A stretch of 50,326 bases of DNA from SAR324 cluster bacterium (lineage in GTDB: Bacteria > SAR324 > NAC60-12): assembly GCA_015231825.1 (NCBI GenBank), contig JADGAV010000036.1, forward strand, positions 1 to 50,326, written 5' to 3'. The notes below the pieces were generated by a model, which was given only the letters and a program-made list of their open reading frames with translations, had not been told where the DNA came from and made no database searches. The position numbers and the translations under genes are program-made. Shown here in pieces: positions 33,030 through 41,972 of this stretch; position 1 is the first letter of the stretch; every line of letters starts with the position of its first letter.

Positions 33030-33975
33030 TTGTCTCAATAAAAACACGGTGCGCAAGGCCTTGAGTGTCGGACTGATTCTCGCCGTATGGGTGATGCTCG
33101 GAGGCTGGAAATGGTGGGGAGATGATCACCGCGACATAAAATTCAATCATAAACTTCATGTGCAGGGAGAGGAAATTGAATGCAATGACTGCCATGCAGA
33201 AACAGCGGAAAGCGAACGCGCAACATTTCCTGAGGAATCTTTTTGTGAAGACTGTCATGATGAAACGGAACCGGACCCGGATAGCAAGGAAGGCTGTCTG
33301 CTCTGCCACAACATCGATCCCGAAAAACTTCCCTTTCGAGATGAAGGTTCCCTTGCCATCAAAATGGGGCCGGAACCATATAAAGACCTTCTCTTTTCTC
33401 ACGAAGTACACGCCGAACAAGACATCAGCTGCACCACCTGTCATGAAGATATAGACGAAGACGAAAGCCTGATTCTGCCTCGAAAAATCTATCTGCCGAC
33501 AGCCCAGCAGTGCCGCAATTGCCATGTTGCAGAAAATATTGTGACGGACTGCCAGTCTTGCCACGAGGAGATCAACACCGACAAGGCTCCGGAAAATCAC
33601 CAGCAGGGATGGGATCGTTTTCACGGACTGACGGCCGTCATGAGCAAAGGCGGGGCTCATCAGGAAGACTGCCTTACCTGCCATCTGCAAAGTGACTGTG
33701 CTTCCTGCCATCTGACAGAAGCTCCCAGGGATCATACCGCATTTTGGAAGCTGCGCGGTCATGGAATGATCGTCAGTGCAGAACGGGAAAGGTGCTCGAC
33801 CTGCCATATTCAGGAATCTTTTTGCAGCAGCTGCCACAACGAAACCGCACCCGCAAATCATGTGGGCAATTGGAGGGTACGCCACTGTACCACCTGTCAT
33901 CTGGATTCCGGATTCACTCCGGAAAACAACAGCTGTGCCGTTTGTCATCGGACACCCATTCACTATTTGAGGTAA
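33019..33975 (+). CDS. Periplasmic dodecaheme cytochrome c
   Basis: This 318-aa protein has an N-terminal signal or anchor (ALSVGLILAVWVMLGGWKWW) and twelve CXXCH motifs, about one heme per 25 residues. They are CNDCH, CEDCH, CLLCH, CTTCH, CRNCH, CQSCH, CLTCH, CASCH, CSTCH, CSSCH, CTTCH and CAVCH. FNHKLHV and FSHEVHA motifs supply distal His ligands typical of c3-like multihemes. It would be the electron wire inserted into or docked on the barrel encoded just upstream, in the role of MtrA, which has 10 hemes. The ATG at 33019 overlaps the barrel stop and has GGGGG before it. An upstream in-frame start inside the barrel gene is rejected. Confidence 0.92.
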   Translation: MISNCLNKNTVRKALSVGLILAVWVMLGGWKWWGDDHRDIKFNHKLHVQGEEIECNDCHAETAESERATFPEESFCEDCHDETEPDPDSKEGCLLCHNIDPEKLPFRDEGSLAIKMGPEPYKDLLFSHEVHAEQDISCTTCHEDIDEDESLILPRKIYLPTAQQCRNCHVAENIVTDCQSCHEEINTDKAPENHQQGWDRFHGLTAVMSKGGAHQEDCLTCHLQSDCASCHLTEAPRDHTAFWKLRGHGMIVSAERERCSTCHIQESFCSSCHNETAPANHVGNWRVRHCTTCHLDSGFTPENNSCAVCHRTPIHYLR

Positions 33976-33995
33976 AACTAGTTTTCATAATCGTC

Positions 33996-34015
33996 GCCCG
34001 GTCTCAACTCCGGGC
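33996..34015 (+). other. Hairpin between the 12-heme and 13-heme genes
   Basis: GCCCGG (33996-34001) pairs with CCGGGC (34010-34015) across 8 nt in the 140-bp gap between the two cytochrome genes. There is no T tract, so it is more likely an mRNA-processing or stability element than a terminator. Confidence 0.4.
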
Positions 34016-34115
34016 CATTGCTGCAAGTGCCAATATCCCATGGGATCAGTCAACCGAACGACCTCTCCAAAGGGGGAAGAAGCTTTCTAACTTGCTGTTA
34101 ATTTAAGGAGGAAAT

Positions 34116-36377
34116 ATGTCGATGAAAAAATTGAAATCCAAAACACGATGGTTCATGCTGGCATTGTTCGCGTTGATGACAGCGATCGGTTTTGCCGGCT
34201 GCAGCGTCGAAGACTCGGGGGACGATAGTATTTCTTCTCTTGAAGGTGATTTGAGAACCTACGAAAAAGTAGGAATCAATGTCTGCACCAATTGTCACTA
34301 TGGACAAGTCAGTCAATGGATCCAGGGACAGCATGCCAATGTCCAGGCCATTGATCATGACACCCATGCCGACCTTGATCTCGGTCTGGACAGTGACGGT
34401 TTCCCCTACTACGGCTATTCCGGATTGGGAACGGATCCGGAAAGCAACTGTGCCAGTTGTCACGATCCAGAGGGAGACGGCCGCAATCTGGTTGCTGATC
34501 TGACAGGAAATACTTCACGTCCTGTCATCGGTTGTGAGTCATGTCACGGCGGGGGAAACAATCACTATGGAATCGGACCGATTGAAACGCCAACTCCGGA
34601 TTATCAGACTTGTGGAAATTGTCATAATTCCGAATTCGATCACCTCGCTTATCATCCCAACGGAGACAACATTCTTGAGGAATACATGGTTTCTCCTCAT
34701 TTCAACTCCATTAACGATCATACCTACATTGAAGAGGGTTCCACTGAAGTGAGAGCGCGATGTTCCCGCTGCCATACTGATGAAGGCTTTCGCAAGTACA
34801 ATTCGATTCCGGGAACAACCGGTTACAGCGATCTCACCGATGAATTTGAACATTTAGCCAACATTTCCAATGCATCCGCGGTGCAGTGCCGGACTTGTCA
34901 CGACCCGCATACGACAAAGGAAGGTGATTTCGGCAGGGTTTCTGAAACAAAAAACAGCGACGGAGTGGTTACCCAAACGTCCGAGTTCAATACCTGTACT
35001 TCTTGTCACCAGTTGAACGACGCCAATGGGGTTGCAATGACAGATGCCTATCATGATCCATCCGTGAATCAATACGGATCTCTTGAAGAAGTGATCACTG
35101 ACACTCATGCAATGGGCGGAGATCCCACTCGTGTCAACACGGGAGACAACGCCGGGGATTATATATTCATTAAAGCCGATGCCGTTAATTCCTGCGCCGG
35201 CTGCCACAATCCTCATCTTGCGGACAACACCATCAACAAACAGTGGGCTCGTTCTGCCCATGGGAATCCAACTGGAGAACCCTGGAAGCACTATGACTGG
35301 AAAGCAGCCAATCGATCGTCCTGCAGTCGCTGTCACAGCACGACCGGTTTTGTGAACTACAATATGGCTGTTGCTGGCGGCGAAAGCTATGACGCCTCGA
35401 AGAATGACTTTTCTTACCTCACTCCGGCAAGCACCAACGCAGAAGGTGCTGTTGTGAATTTAGGGCAAAACGAAACCCTCTATTGCTGGGGTTGTCACAG
35501 TGATTACAAAGGCGGAATTCGCAACCCCGGACCCATCACCGCAGATTATGTCGATATGGACGGAACCGCCATTACATTTCCCGACGTTTCCGCTTCCAAT
35601 GTCTGTATGGCCTGCCATACCGGAAGAGAAGGAGGTGGATCCATCGCCAACAGCACCGCTGATTTCAGCAGCCAGGGATTTATCAATTCCCACTATTTAA
35701 CGGCGGGCGCGACCCTCTTCAATGTTAGTGGTTATGAATACTCAGGCCTCGACTACAGCAACGAAAATTTTTACGAGCACGACAGGATTGGTTCGGTCGA
35801 TGCGAACGGGAACGCAGTCGTAGAAGGTACAGGGACCAACGGCCCCTGCGTGGGATGTCATATGACCACTTCGGAAAAACACCTTTTTCTGCCAGTCACC
35901 GAAGATGAAACCACTGGAGAAATCACAGCGGTCAACAGCACAGCCTGTGCCAGCTGCCACGGGGGTGGTTTTGAAATGACGCCTGCCACACTCAATGAAC
36001 GGAAAAATTTGCATCACGACGGGTTGGAAGCCCTCAAGATTCAATTGCAGCAGAGCGGCTTCTATTTTTCAGCATCCTACCCCTACTTTTATAGCGATGC
36101 CGCCGGAACCTCTGCAGTTCGCGACTGGACTACCGGGGGTGATGCGACGACGGGCAAACCCAATATGGGGGCAGCCTATAACTACAACCTCTTTGAGCAT
36201 GATCCAGGTGCTTATGCTCACAACAACTATTATGTCAAACGTCTGCTTTATGACTCCTTCGATTGGCTGGATGACAACCTGATGAATGGATCCGTCGGCG
36301 CAACATTGACGGCGTCCCCGCATGCGGGGGCTTCCTATCAGGCAGGAGCCCAGTTGTATTTTTCAAAACGTCCTTAG
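34116..36377 (+). CDS. 13-heme outer-membrane lipoprotein cytochrome c
   Basis: The 753-aa secreted lipoprotein has a lipobox GFAGCS (Cys29) after a hydrophobic signal. Thirteen CXXCH motifs are present: CTNCH, CASCH, CESCH, CGNCH, CSRCH, CRTCH, CTSCH, CAGCH, CSRCH, CWGCH, CMACH, CVGCH and CASCH. Long loops rich in Asn, Asp, Gly, Ser and Tyr separate them, and the 100-residue tail has no heme. It differs from the OmcA/MtrC type and is more like the large surface cytochromes paired with barrels in metal-reducing Deltaproteobacteria. It is the last gene of the barrel operon and probably its extracellular partner. The strong ribosome site AAGGAGG supports 34116. An ATG two codons later is an alternative. 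Confidence 0.9.
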   Translation: MSMKKLKSKTRWFMLALFALMTAIGFAGCSVEDSGDDSISSLEGDLRTYEKVGINVCTNCHYGQVSQWIQGQHANVQAIDHDTHADLDLGLDSDGFPYYGYSGLGTDPESNCASCHDPEGDGRNLVADLTGNTSRPVIGCESCHGGGNNHYGIGPIETPTPDYQTCGNCHNSEFDHLAYHPNGDNILEEYMVSPHFNSINDHTYIEEGSTEVRARCSRCHTDEGFRKYNSIPGTTGYSDLTDEFEHLANISNASAVQCRTCHDPHTTKEGDFGRVSETKNSDGVVTQTSEFNTCTSCHQLNDANGVAMTDAYHDPSVNQYGSLEEVITDTHAMGGDPTRVNTGDNAGDYIFIKADAVNSCAGCHNPHLADNTINKQWARSAHGNPTGEPWKHYDWKAANRSSCSRCHSTTGFVNYNMAVAGGESYDASKNDFSYLTPASTNAEGAVVNLGQNETLYCWGCHSDYKGGIRNPGPITADYVDMDGTAITFPDVSASNVCMACHTGREGGGSIANSTADFSSQGFINSHYLTAGATLFNVSGYEYSGLDYSNENFYEHDRIGSVDANGNAVVEGTGTNGPCVGCHMTTSEKHLFLPVTEDETTGEITAVNSTACASCHGGGFEMTPATLNERKNLHHDGLEALKIQLQQSGFYFSASYPYFYSDAAGTSAVRDWTTGGDATTGKPNMGAAYNYNLFEHDPGAYAHNNYYVKRLLYDSFDWLDDNLMNGSVGATLTASPHAGASYQAGAQLYFSKRP

Positions 36378-36428
36378 CAGGCCGTTTCCTCTCAATATAA
36401 TTTATTGAGACCTTTCATCAGCAAACAA

Positions 36429-36468
36429 TAAGGGGACATGTCGCTTGAAGCCGACATGTCCCCTTTTT
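36429..36468 (+). terminator. Rho-independent terminator of the barrel/cytochrome operon
   Basis: AAGGGGACATGTCG (36430-36443) pairs with CGACATGTCCCCTT (36452-36465) across 8 nt, followed by TTT. It lies 50 bp after the 13-heme stop. Confidence 0.92.
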
Positions 36469-37137
36469 CGCATTTTGATCAGACTTCACACATTTTCTGC
36501 AGTTTTAACTCTTGGAGGCATCGTCGGTTTAAACAGGTTATTCTTCCTCTGATTCCATTGCCTTTTCTTCCCAAAGAATTTTTTTCATATTTTTTAAAAT
36601 ACTGCCCTGTCATTCCGCCAGGAATTGAGTGATCTTCCGGTCCAAAACATGTTGGCATGTTTTGGCCTGCTCGTCTATTGACGGACAGAGCAAGGCTTTC
36701 AAATCGGATTCGCACCGGGACTTGCTTTTAAAGTCTTTTGATTTGTTGAAGCCCGGGTGCAACGAATGACAAAAGCCCCGAAATTTATCCAAGGATTAAG
36801 AATTCCATTTATTATCAGTCCCATCGGAACATTGTATGAACAGAGATCGCGTCATTTGATGGACTGCTGTGCTGACGGTGTTCTGCCAGCATTAAATTCT
36901 TGGATCAATAGACCCCGTTTGCTTTTCCTCCGTCCCAAGAGGGGATTTCCAGTCTCCTCTCCCGGGATGAGAAGAGGCGGGAAAAAGCAAATGGAAATGA
37001 GATCAACCAGGAGTCAAAGCGACAGCTGCGGAATTTGAAATTCCAAGGGGATGATGAGGACCGGAATCTCCCCCTGTTCTCTCGTTAAAGCGAAAACAAG
37101 GGGGAGTTCAAGGGGGAGGCAGGAGAGTGGATTTCAA
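36469..37137. other. Hairpin-rich intergenic region between convergent cytochrome operons
   Basis: No convincing gene is seen in about 670 bp. There are three strong inverted repeats. CCAAAACATG/CATGTTTTGG with a 4-nt loop lies at 36642-36665. TTTGCTTTTCC (36918-36928) pairs with GGAAAAAGCAAA (36980-36991), enclosing an AGAGG/CCTCT stem. CTCCCCCTG...AAGGGGGAG at 37068-37106 is followed by another GGGGGAG. The last probably ends the minus-strand operon that stops at 37138. The others may be remnants of intergenic repeat elements. Confidence 0.55.
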
Positions 37138-38712
37138 TCATTCATAGACTTCTGCACCACCGGTATGACAATCACTGCAATCGGTGAATTCCTCGAAAGG
37201 ATCTTCTTCACCGGGGTGAAGAAAGGGCAAACCTTCAACAAAATTGACATTTACCTCTTCAATTTCCTGACCCTGAGCTAAAATCAGATGACACTTGTTG
37301 CAGGTGGTGAAAATCGATTCGTCATCCTCGGAGGCTAACTGGTCGGTGTGACAGCGGAAACAGCCCGGCCAATCACGATGGCCGATATTGTCCGGGTAGG
37401 CTGACCATTTTGCCTTCATTTCCGGAAAAATCGTGTTTTTGTAAAGATCCTGCACAGCACTCACCGTCTGCTTCCATTTATCCGGAGACTCTTCAATCAG
37501 TTCAGGATGATTTTCCTCATAAAAAGTTCTCAAACTATTGGCAATTCCAATCATTGCCTCAGGAGTGCTCTCGTAGTCGGTATCAAGTGCTTTGACCGCT
37601 TCCAGTTTGATTGAAGGAACATCCATCGGAATAGCCCCTTGTTCCATTGCATTGTTGACCGATTCCATCGGAGCCAGAAAGTTATGGGCCGGTCGATTGT
37701 GGCAATCCATACAGTCCATTGTGCGGACCTGCATTGTTTTCTTTGCTTCTTCATCAAGCGGATCATCAACATGATTGTATTCGGTGATGCTGCCATCGTC
37801 CCTTTTGACACGGACCCAGGCGATTTCCTGCCGTTCTTCATCCCGTGCAATGTACTCGATTTTTGAGGCGAGCAGCATATGATAGTGAATGCCCGATCCC
37901 TTCATGAATGTTGATTTTTCCCCGCCTATTTTCATCAACATCCGAATCTTGAAGGGGGTGTTCTCTTCATCTGAAAGGAAGTAGGAACGGACACTTTCCT
38001 TGAAGCCGATAAATTTTTGAGGCCAATGGCACTCTTCACAAGTTTCACGGGCAGGACGGAGATCATGAATGGGCGTTGGAATAGGTTTGGGAAATATCCC
38101 TGCAGAAACGGCGTATATCTGTCTCAAACCCGAGAGCTTGGATTTGACGTACCATCCCGCCCCTGAACCGATATGACACTCGACGCAATCGACACGGGCA
38201 TGAGAAGAACTGTGGTATGTGGTCCATTCCGGATGCATCACACTGTGGCATGTTTCTCCACAAAATGAATTGGATTCTGTCACTTCATAAACCGTATGCG
38301 ACCCAATGCCGAAAACAAGAGTGACTGCCGCCACCAGCACCATGCTGATCATCAGGCTCAAAACCGGGTACCGAGCCAGAATGTCACCAGAAAAACTAGG
38401 GGGCTTGCCTGATTGTCTGCGTTTTTTCTCACGGCGGTAGCCCACGACAAACAAAAGCAAGCCGAAGACAACGGCGATCAAAAAAATAACATAAACAATC
38501 CCCTGGTAGGAAGGTGTTTCAGTGGAGAACAGTTCAATAACAAAGAAAAACAATTCCCCCATCACTCCAATCAGGGCGAGGAAAAAACCGATGAGACTCC
38601 AAAGATTGTATATCGCTCTTGGCGGGGCGATTTTTCTCCATTCCGCAGGGTTGGGTTCTCCCGGATTCGATTTTGAATCGGGAGTGTCCGGCGTGTTCTT
38701 GTTTTCATCCAT
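37138..38712 (-). CDS. Membrane NapC/NirT-type heptaheme cytochrome c
   Basis: This 524-aa protein has three N-terminal membrane segments (about residues 33-63, 70-92 and 115-138) and a periplasmic multiheme part. The first heme site is C-x3-CH (FCGETCHSVMHPEW), a variant seen with the NapC-like HSVM-type ligand region. Six CXXCH motifs follow: CVECH, CEECH, CMDCH, CFRCH, CNKCH and CSDCH. VKSKLSGLRQIYAV and RPARETCEECHWPQKF are hallmarks of this family, which oxidises menaquinol and passes electrons to periplasmic cytochromes. It is the last gene of the minus-strand cytochrome operon, 133 bp after the NrfD-like gene. The ribosome site is AAGGGC. Confidence 0.9.
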   Translation of the reverse strand: MDENKNTPDTPDSKSNPGEPNPAEWRKIAPPRAIYNLWSLIGFFLALIGVMGELFFFVIELFSTETPSYQGIVYVIFLIAVVFGLLLFVVGYRREKKRRQSGKPPSFSGDILARYPVLSLMISMVLVAAVTLVFGIGSHTVYEVTESNSFCGETCHSVMHPEWTTYHSSSHARVDCVECHIGSGAGWYVKSKLSGLRQIYAVSAGIFPKPIPTPIHDLRPARETCEECHWPQKFIGFKESVRSYFLSDEENTPFKIRMLMKIGGEKSTFMKGSGIHYHMLLASKIEYIARDEERQEIAWVRVKRDDGSITEYNHVDDPLDEEAKKTMQVRTMDCMDCHNRPAHNFLAPMESVNNAMEQGAIPMDVPSIKLEAVKALDTDYESTPEAMIGIANSLRTFYEENHPELIEESPDKWKQTVSAVQDLYKNTIFPEMKAKWSAYPDNIGHRDWPGCFRCHTDQLASEDDESIFTTCNKCHLILAQGQEIEEVNVNFVEGLPFLHPGEEDPFEEFTDCSDCHTGGAEVYE

Positions 38713-38845
38713 ACGTGCCCTTTTATGATTTAAATTTAAGCTGAAGCAATATGACTCAAAGCGACTCCTTCTGCAGTTTCAATGTTTCTGAATTTATTCA
38801 ATAATATTGCAACAGCGTCAAGATCTATCTTTGTTTATCAAAGCA

Positions 38846-40054
38846 TTAACGGGGAATATACTTGATCCTTCCCTTTTCCACACCAATGACAATTTTGGCA
38901 AGAACCAGAAAAATCATCCCTCCGATGGACCATATTCCAACAGAGACACCGATTTCATATATTGAGGGTGTGTACTCGACGATGTCTCCCAGGGGACTTG
39001 GAATAAGCCCGGGAATGACCAGGCCCATCCCTTTTTCTATCCAGATTCCAAAAACAGTCAGAACGCAGGCCGTGTTGAGAAAACGGGGAGATTCGCGTAA
39101 TTTGTGCACTGAAAGTATCAGCAGTGCAATGGTATTCAAAGCAATAGCTGTCCAAATCCAGGGAACGAGTTGATTGTGTCCGTCCAGGCCGAAAAAGAGA
39201 TACTGGGCGGAAGCACCATGATCAGTTTGTCGATAAAACTCAGTGAACAGTTCAACCGCCAGCAAAAACATATTGATTTGCAATGCCACTGTAGTGATCA
39301 ATGCAAGAATTTTGATCACGCCATCATCGATCCAATAGGTCGATTTTGCACGAATCATCTGGAAGGCAATAATCAGGATAGCGGGGCCGGAAGTGAAGGC
39401 AGAGGCCAAAAACCGGGGACCCAGGATTGCTGTATTCCAGAAAGGACGGGAAACATTAGAGGAAAAAAGAAATGCCGTTACGGTATGAATGGAAATGGCA
39501 AATAAAATCGAAACGAGCGTTGCAGGAAAATAGATTTTAAAATTGGGTTCTTCCCCGCAGTATTTGATGTAGAGCATGTAGAGGGGAATCAGCAGATTGA
39601 GGATCAAATAGGAATTGATCACGATCACATCCCAGGCCAGCATCGAGGTGGGCAGGTTTAATTTTCCGAGGAAGGGGAGAATATGCCATAGCCGTTCCGG
39701 ACGCCCCAGGCTGACCAAAATAAAGAGCACGCACATGATACAAGCAGTCAACGCCATCACTTCGCCGAGCAGGACAACTTCTTTGATCCTTTTGATATTA
39801 AAAATATAGGCTGGAATCACCAACATCACTGCAGCGGCGGCAACCCCCACCAGAAAGGTAAAATTGGCAATATAGACTCCCCAACTGACCTCTTCTCCCA
39901 GGCCATGCCCCATGATGCCCAGTTGATACTGCTTGATGTAGCTGAAAAATCCAAGAAGTGCCACCAGGCCGAAAACGGTCAAGAGGGCAAAATAAAGCTT
40001 TCCACCCCGAAAGACGCTGAGTCCAACATCCCAAAAAAAGTTAATCAGTCGCAT
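38846..40054 (-). CDS. NrfD/PsrC-family quinone-interacting membrane subunit
   Basis: The 402-aa protein has about ten hydrophobic helices and belongs to the NrfD/DsrP/HmcC/PsrC family. It shows SWGVYIANFTFLVGVAAAAV near the N-terminus, SLGRPERLWHILPFL after helix 3, and RFLASAFTSGPAILI. Such subunits bind quinol in the membrane without their own cofactors and pass electrons to a partner FeS protein. That partner is encoded 9 bp upstream (40064-41002), preceded by a tetraheme cytochrome, giving a Cbc4-, Hmc- or Qrc-like cytochrome/FeS/NrfD module. The ribosome site AGGGGG is strong. It completes one of three separate quinol-oxidising systems in this operon. Confidence 0.93.
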   Translation of the reverse strand: MRLINFFWDVGLSVFRGGKLYFALLTVFGLVALLGFFSYIKQYQLGIMGHGLGEEVSWGVYIANFTFLVGVAAAAVMLVIPAYIFNIKRIKEVVLLGEVMALTACIMCVLFILVSLGRPERLWHILPFLGKLNLPTSMLAWDVIVINSYLILNLLIPLYMLYIKYCGEEPNFKIYFPATLVSILFAISIHTVTAFLFSSNVSRPFWNTAILGPRFLASAFTSGPAILIIAFQMIRAKSTYWIDDGVIKILALITTVALQINMFLLAVELFTEFYRQTDHGASAQYLFFGLDGHNQLVPWIWTAIALNTIALLILSVHKLRESPRFLNTACVLTVFGIWIEKGMGLVIPGLIPSPLGDIVEYTPSIYEIGVSVGIWSIGGMIFLVLAKIVIGVEKGRIKYIPR

Positions 40055-40063
40055 AGTCCCCCT

Positions 40064-41002
40064 TCAATCGGTATAATACCAAAACTTGGGTTCAGTATTT
40101 AATTCTTCCTTCAAACGAAAAACCGTTTTATTTTCCAGAATATAACGGATCTCACTTTTAGGATCGAGAAGATTGCCAAAGACCCTGGCTCCTGTCGGGC
40201 AGGCTTCCAGGCAGGCAGGCATTTTCCCCTTACGGGTTCTCTGGATGCAAAACGTACATTTTTCCATCACCCCCCGTTCCCTGGGACGATTGCCTAAATA
40301 ATGGGTTTCGGTATTGATTTCTTCTTTAGGGATCACCGGCTCTTCCCAATTGAAATGGCGGGCCCAATAGGGACACGCGATCACACAGTAGTGGCAGCCT
40401 ATACACCAGTTGTAGTCGATCACCACGATTCCATCCGGTTCACTCCAGGTCGCCTGAGTCGGGCAGGCTTTGACACAAGGGGGATCTTCACAATGCTGGC
40501 ATTGCACGGGCAGATAGAACTTTCCCGCTTTGGGGACGGGATCTTCACCGAAGTAGTGATTGGACTTTTCTAGATCCATTGATCCTTTTTCCATTTCCAG
40601 AACGCGAATGTAGTGAATTTCCGGATCGCGGCTCAAATTGTTTTCTTCAACACAGGCATAAACGCATTTTCGATAGCCTTTGCATTTAGAAATATTCAAC
40701 GCATAACCAAAAACTGTGTCTTCCCTGGCATAGGGTGCCGTGTTCTCCACCGTGATATCAACCCCATGTTTTCTTTTCGCTTTACGCTCAATGCGCGCTA
40801 ATGCCGCCTTGACTTCATCTTTGCTCATGTCGCGATAGTGCTTTTGAAAGTATTCCTTCAAAGCATCACTGTAGGCTTCTCCCTCAAGAACATCTGACGC
40901 CACCGCCAGGGCAGTAGTCCCTGAAGCAATAGCGGCACCCGCGGTCCCTGCTTTTTTAAAAAAGTTTCTCCTTGAAATAGGGGCAGCTTTCTTGTCCGTC
41001 AT
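40064..41002 (-). CDS. Exported four-cluster ferredoxin-like protein (DsrO/HmcB type)
   Basis: This 312-aa periplasmic electron-transfer subunit has a twin-arginine signal (ISRRNFFKKAGTAGAA). Four [4Fe-4S] Cys groups are visible: CKGYRKCVYACVEENN, CQHCEDPPCVKACPTQ, CIGCHYCVIACPYWARH and CTFC...CLEACPTGARVFG. Such proteins link NrfD-type membrane subunits to cytochromes or catalytic subunits. It overlaps the tetraheme gene upstream by 4 bp (ATGA) and lies 9 bp before the NrfD gene, so the three proteins are almost certainly made together. All expected cysteines appear present. Confidence 0.93.
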   Translation of the reverse strand: MTDKKAAPISRRNFFKKAGTAGAAIASGTTALAVASDVLEGEAYSDALKEYFQKHYRDMSKDEVKAALARIERKAKRKHGVDITVENTAPYAREDTVFGYALNISKCKGYRKCVYACVEENNLSRDPEIHYIRVLEMEKGSMDLEKSNHYFGEDPVPKAGKFYLPVQCQHCEDPPCVKACPTQATWSEPDGIVVIDYNWCIGCHYCVIACPYWARHFNWEEPVIPKEEINTETHYLGNRPRERGVMEKCTFCIQRTRKGKMPACLEACPTGARVFGNLLDPKSEIRYILENKTVFRLKEELNTEPKFWYYTD

Positions 41003-41829
41003 TTTGTCCTTTCATTTTTGTACTTGAGAGCGATTCGATCCCAAACCTTGATCAATTCGTGCTTGGTTTCGATTTTATGAGGCTGATTGCTTCGTTCCAT
41101 TCTGATTTCCCGGATTCCTTTCGGAATCGGATCAGGCAATTGCGGTTTGATGGCCGGAGAATGCGGATTGTGGCATTCAACACACAGCAGGATGGTCCTT
41201 TCCTCGGACCAGCTTCCGACCCTTTTGCCATGCGCCCCCATCAGCCAGTCTTTCTGGCGCTCAAAATGACATTGGCCGCACAAAAGATGGGACTCGTTAA
41301 AATCGATTTTCTGTTCTTTCAATGAGCGCAGATAATTCTTTTCCTTACCGGCAAAATGGCAGGTGAGGCACCAAAACCGCTGTTTGCCATGGTCGAGGAC
41401 AAGGTCTTCATGCTCTTCCGTCAGTTCACGTTCCGGCTGCACTTCCTGCTCTTCATGACAGTCCATGCAGGGGTAGTACTCGTACTGTTCTTTTCTTGGA
41501 GGCACTCTGAAGGGGCTGATGACCAGTTCTTCAATTTCAGACTCACTCTCCCTTTTCCAAAATGCTCTAACCTCGTCAACAACCTTTTGAAAGCCAGGCT
41601 CCAATTCGACAGCCTCTTCCTCCTCTTCGTCTTCTTCGTCTTCTTCCTCCTCTTTGTCTTCCTCTTCTTGTTCGGAAGAAGCACTGTCTTCGGTCTGAAT
41701 TTGGGACGTTTCCTTTTCCTGGGCTTCTGCCACTACAAATTGGGAGAGGAGGAGAGACACGCCCATCAGCAATCCCAGAAAGAGAATTGCTCCTATCACT
41801 GCCATTGTTTGTTTTTCAGAATTTCTCAT
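40999..41829 (-). CDS. Tetraheme membrane-anchored cytochrome c with acidic linker
   Basis: The 276-aa protein has an N-terminal membrane anchor (about residues 9-33) and then a low-complexity acidic stretch (about 47-75, almost only Glu and Asp). Four CXXCH motifs follow: CMDCH, CLTCH, CGQCH and CVECH. The heme part ends with FERQKDWLMGAHGKRVGSW and CVECHNPHSPA, a pattern common in the cytochrome subunits of NrfD complexes. The acidic linker is encoded by CTT/CTC repeats on the plus strand (about 41605-41690) and may vary in length by slippage. It overlaps the FeS gene downstream and likely forms a complex with it. The ribosome site is weak. Confidence 0.9.
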   Translation of the reverse strand: MRNSEKQTMAVIGAILFLGLLMGVSLLLSQFVVAEAQEKETSQIQTEDSASSEQEEEDKEEEEDEEDEEEEEAVELEPGFQKVVDEVRAFWKRESESEIEELVISPFRVPPRKEQYEYYPCMDCHEEQEVQPERELTEEHEDLVLDHGKQRFWCLTCHFAGKEKNYLRSLKEQKIDFNESHLLCGQCHFERQKDWLMGAHGKRVGSWSEERTILLCVECHNPHSPAIKPQLPDPIPKGIREIRMERSNQPHKIETKHELIKVWDRIALKYKNERTK

Positions 41830-41972
41830 AACAATTCATTTCACAAAGGTGAGTTTTTTCTGATCCGGTCAATACTTTGTATACAGGACAATAAACTAAA
41901 GGTGAAGACCGACGGGTCACCGGAATACTGGTTTTCGCTTCGGCCTTCGGACTTCAGGCGGGTTAAAATTTT

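Noticed and set aside
32953..33963. Long open frame (336 codons) antisense to the dodecaheme cytochrome
   Set aside because: It mirrors a dense CXXCH gene. Such genes often leave the complementary strand open, and no ribosome site or family pattern is seen.
36757..37038. 93-codon plus-strand frame in the hairpin-rich gap
   Set aside because: The composition does not look like a protein and it crosses the large inverted repeat at 36918-36991.
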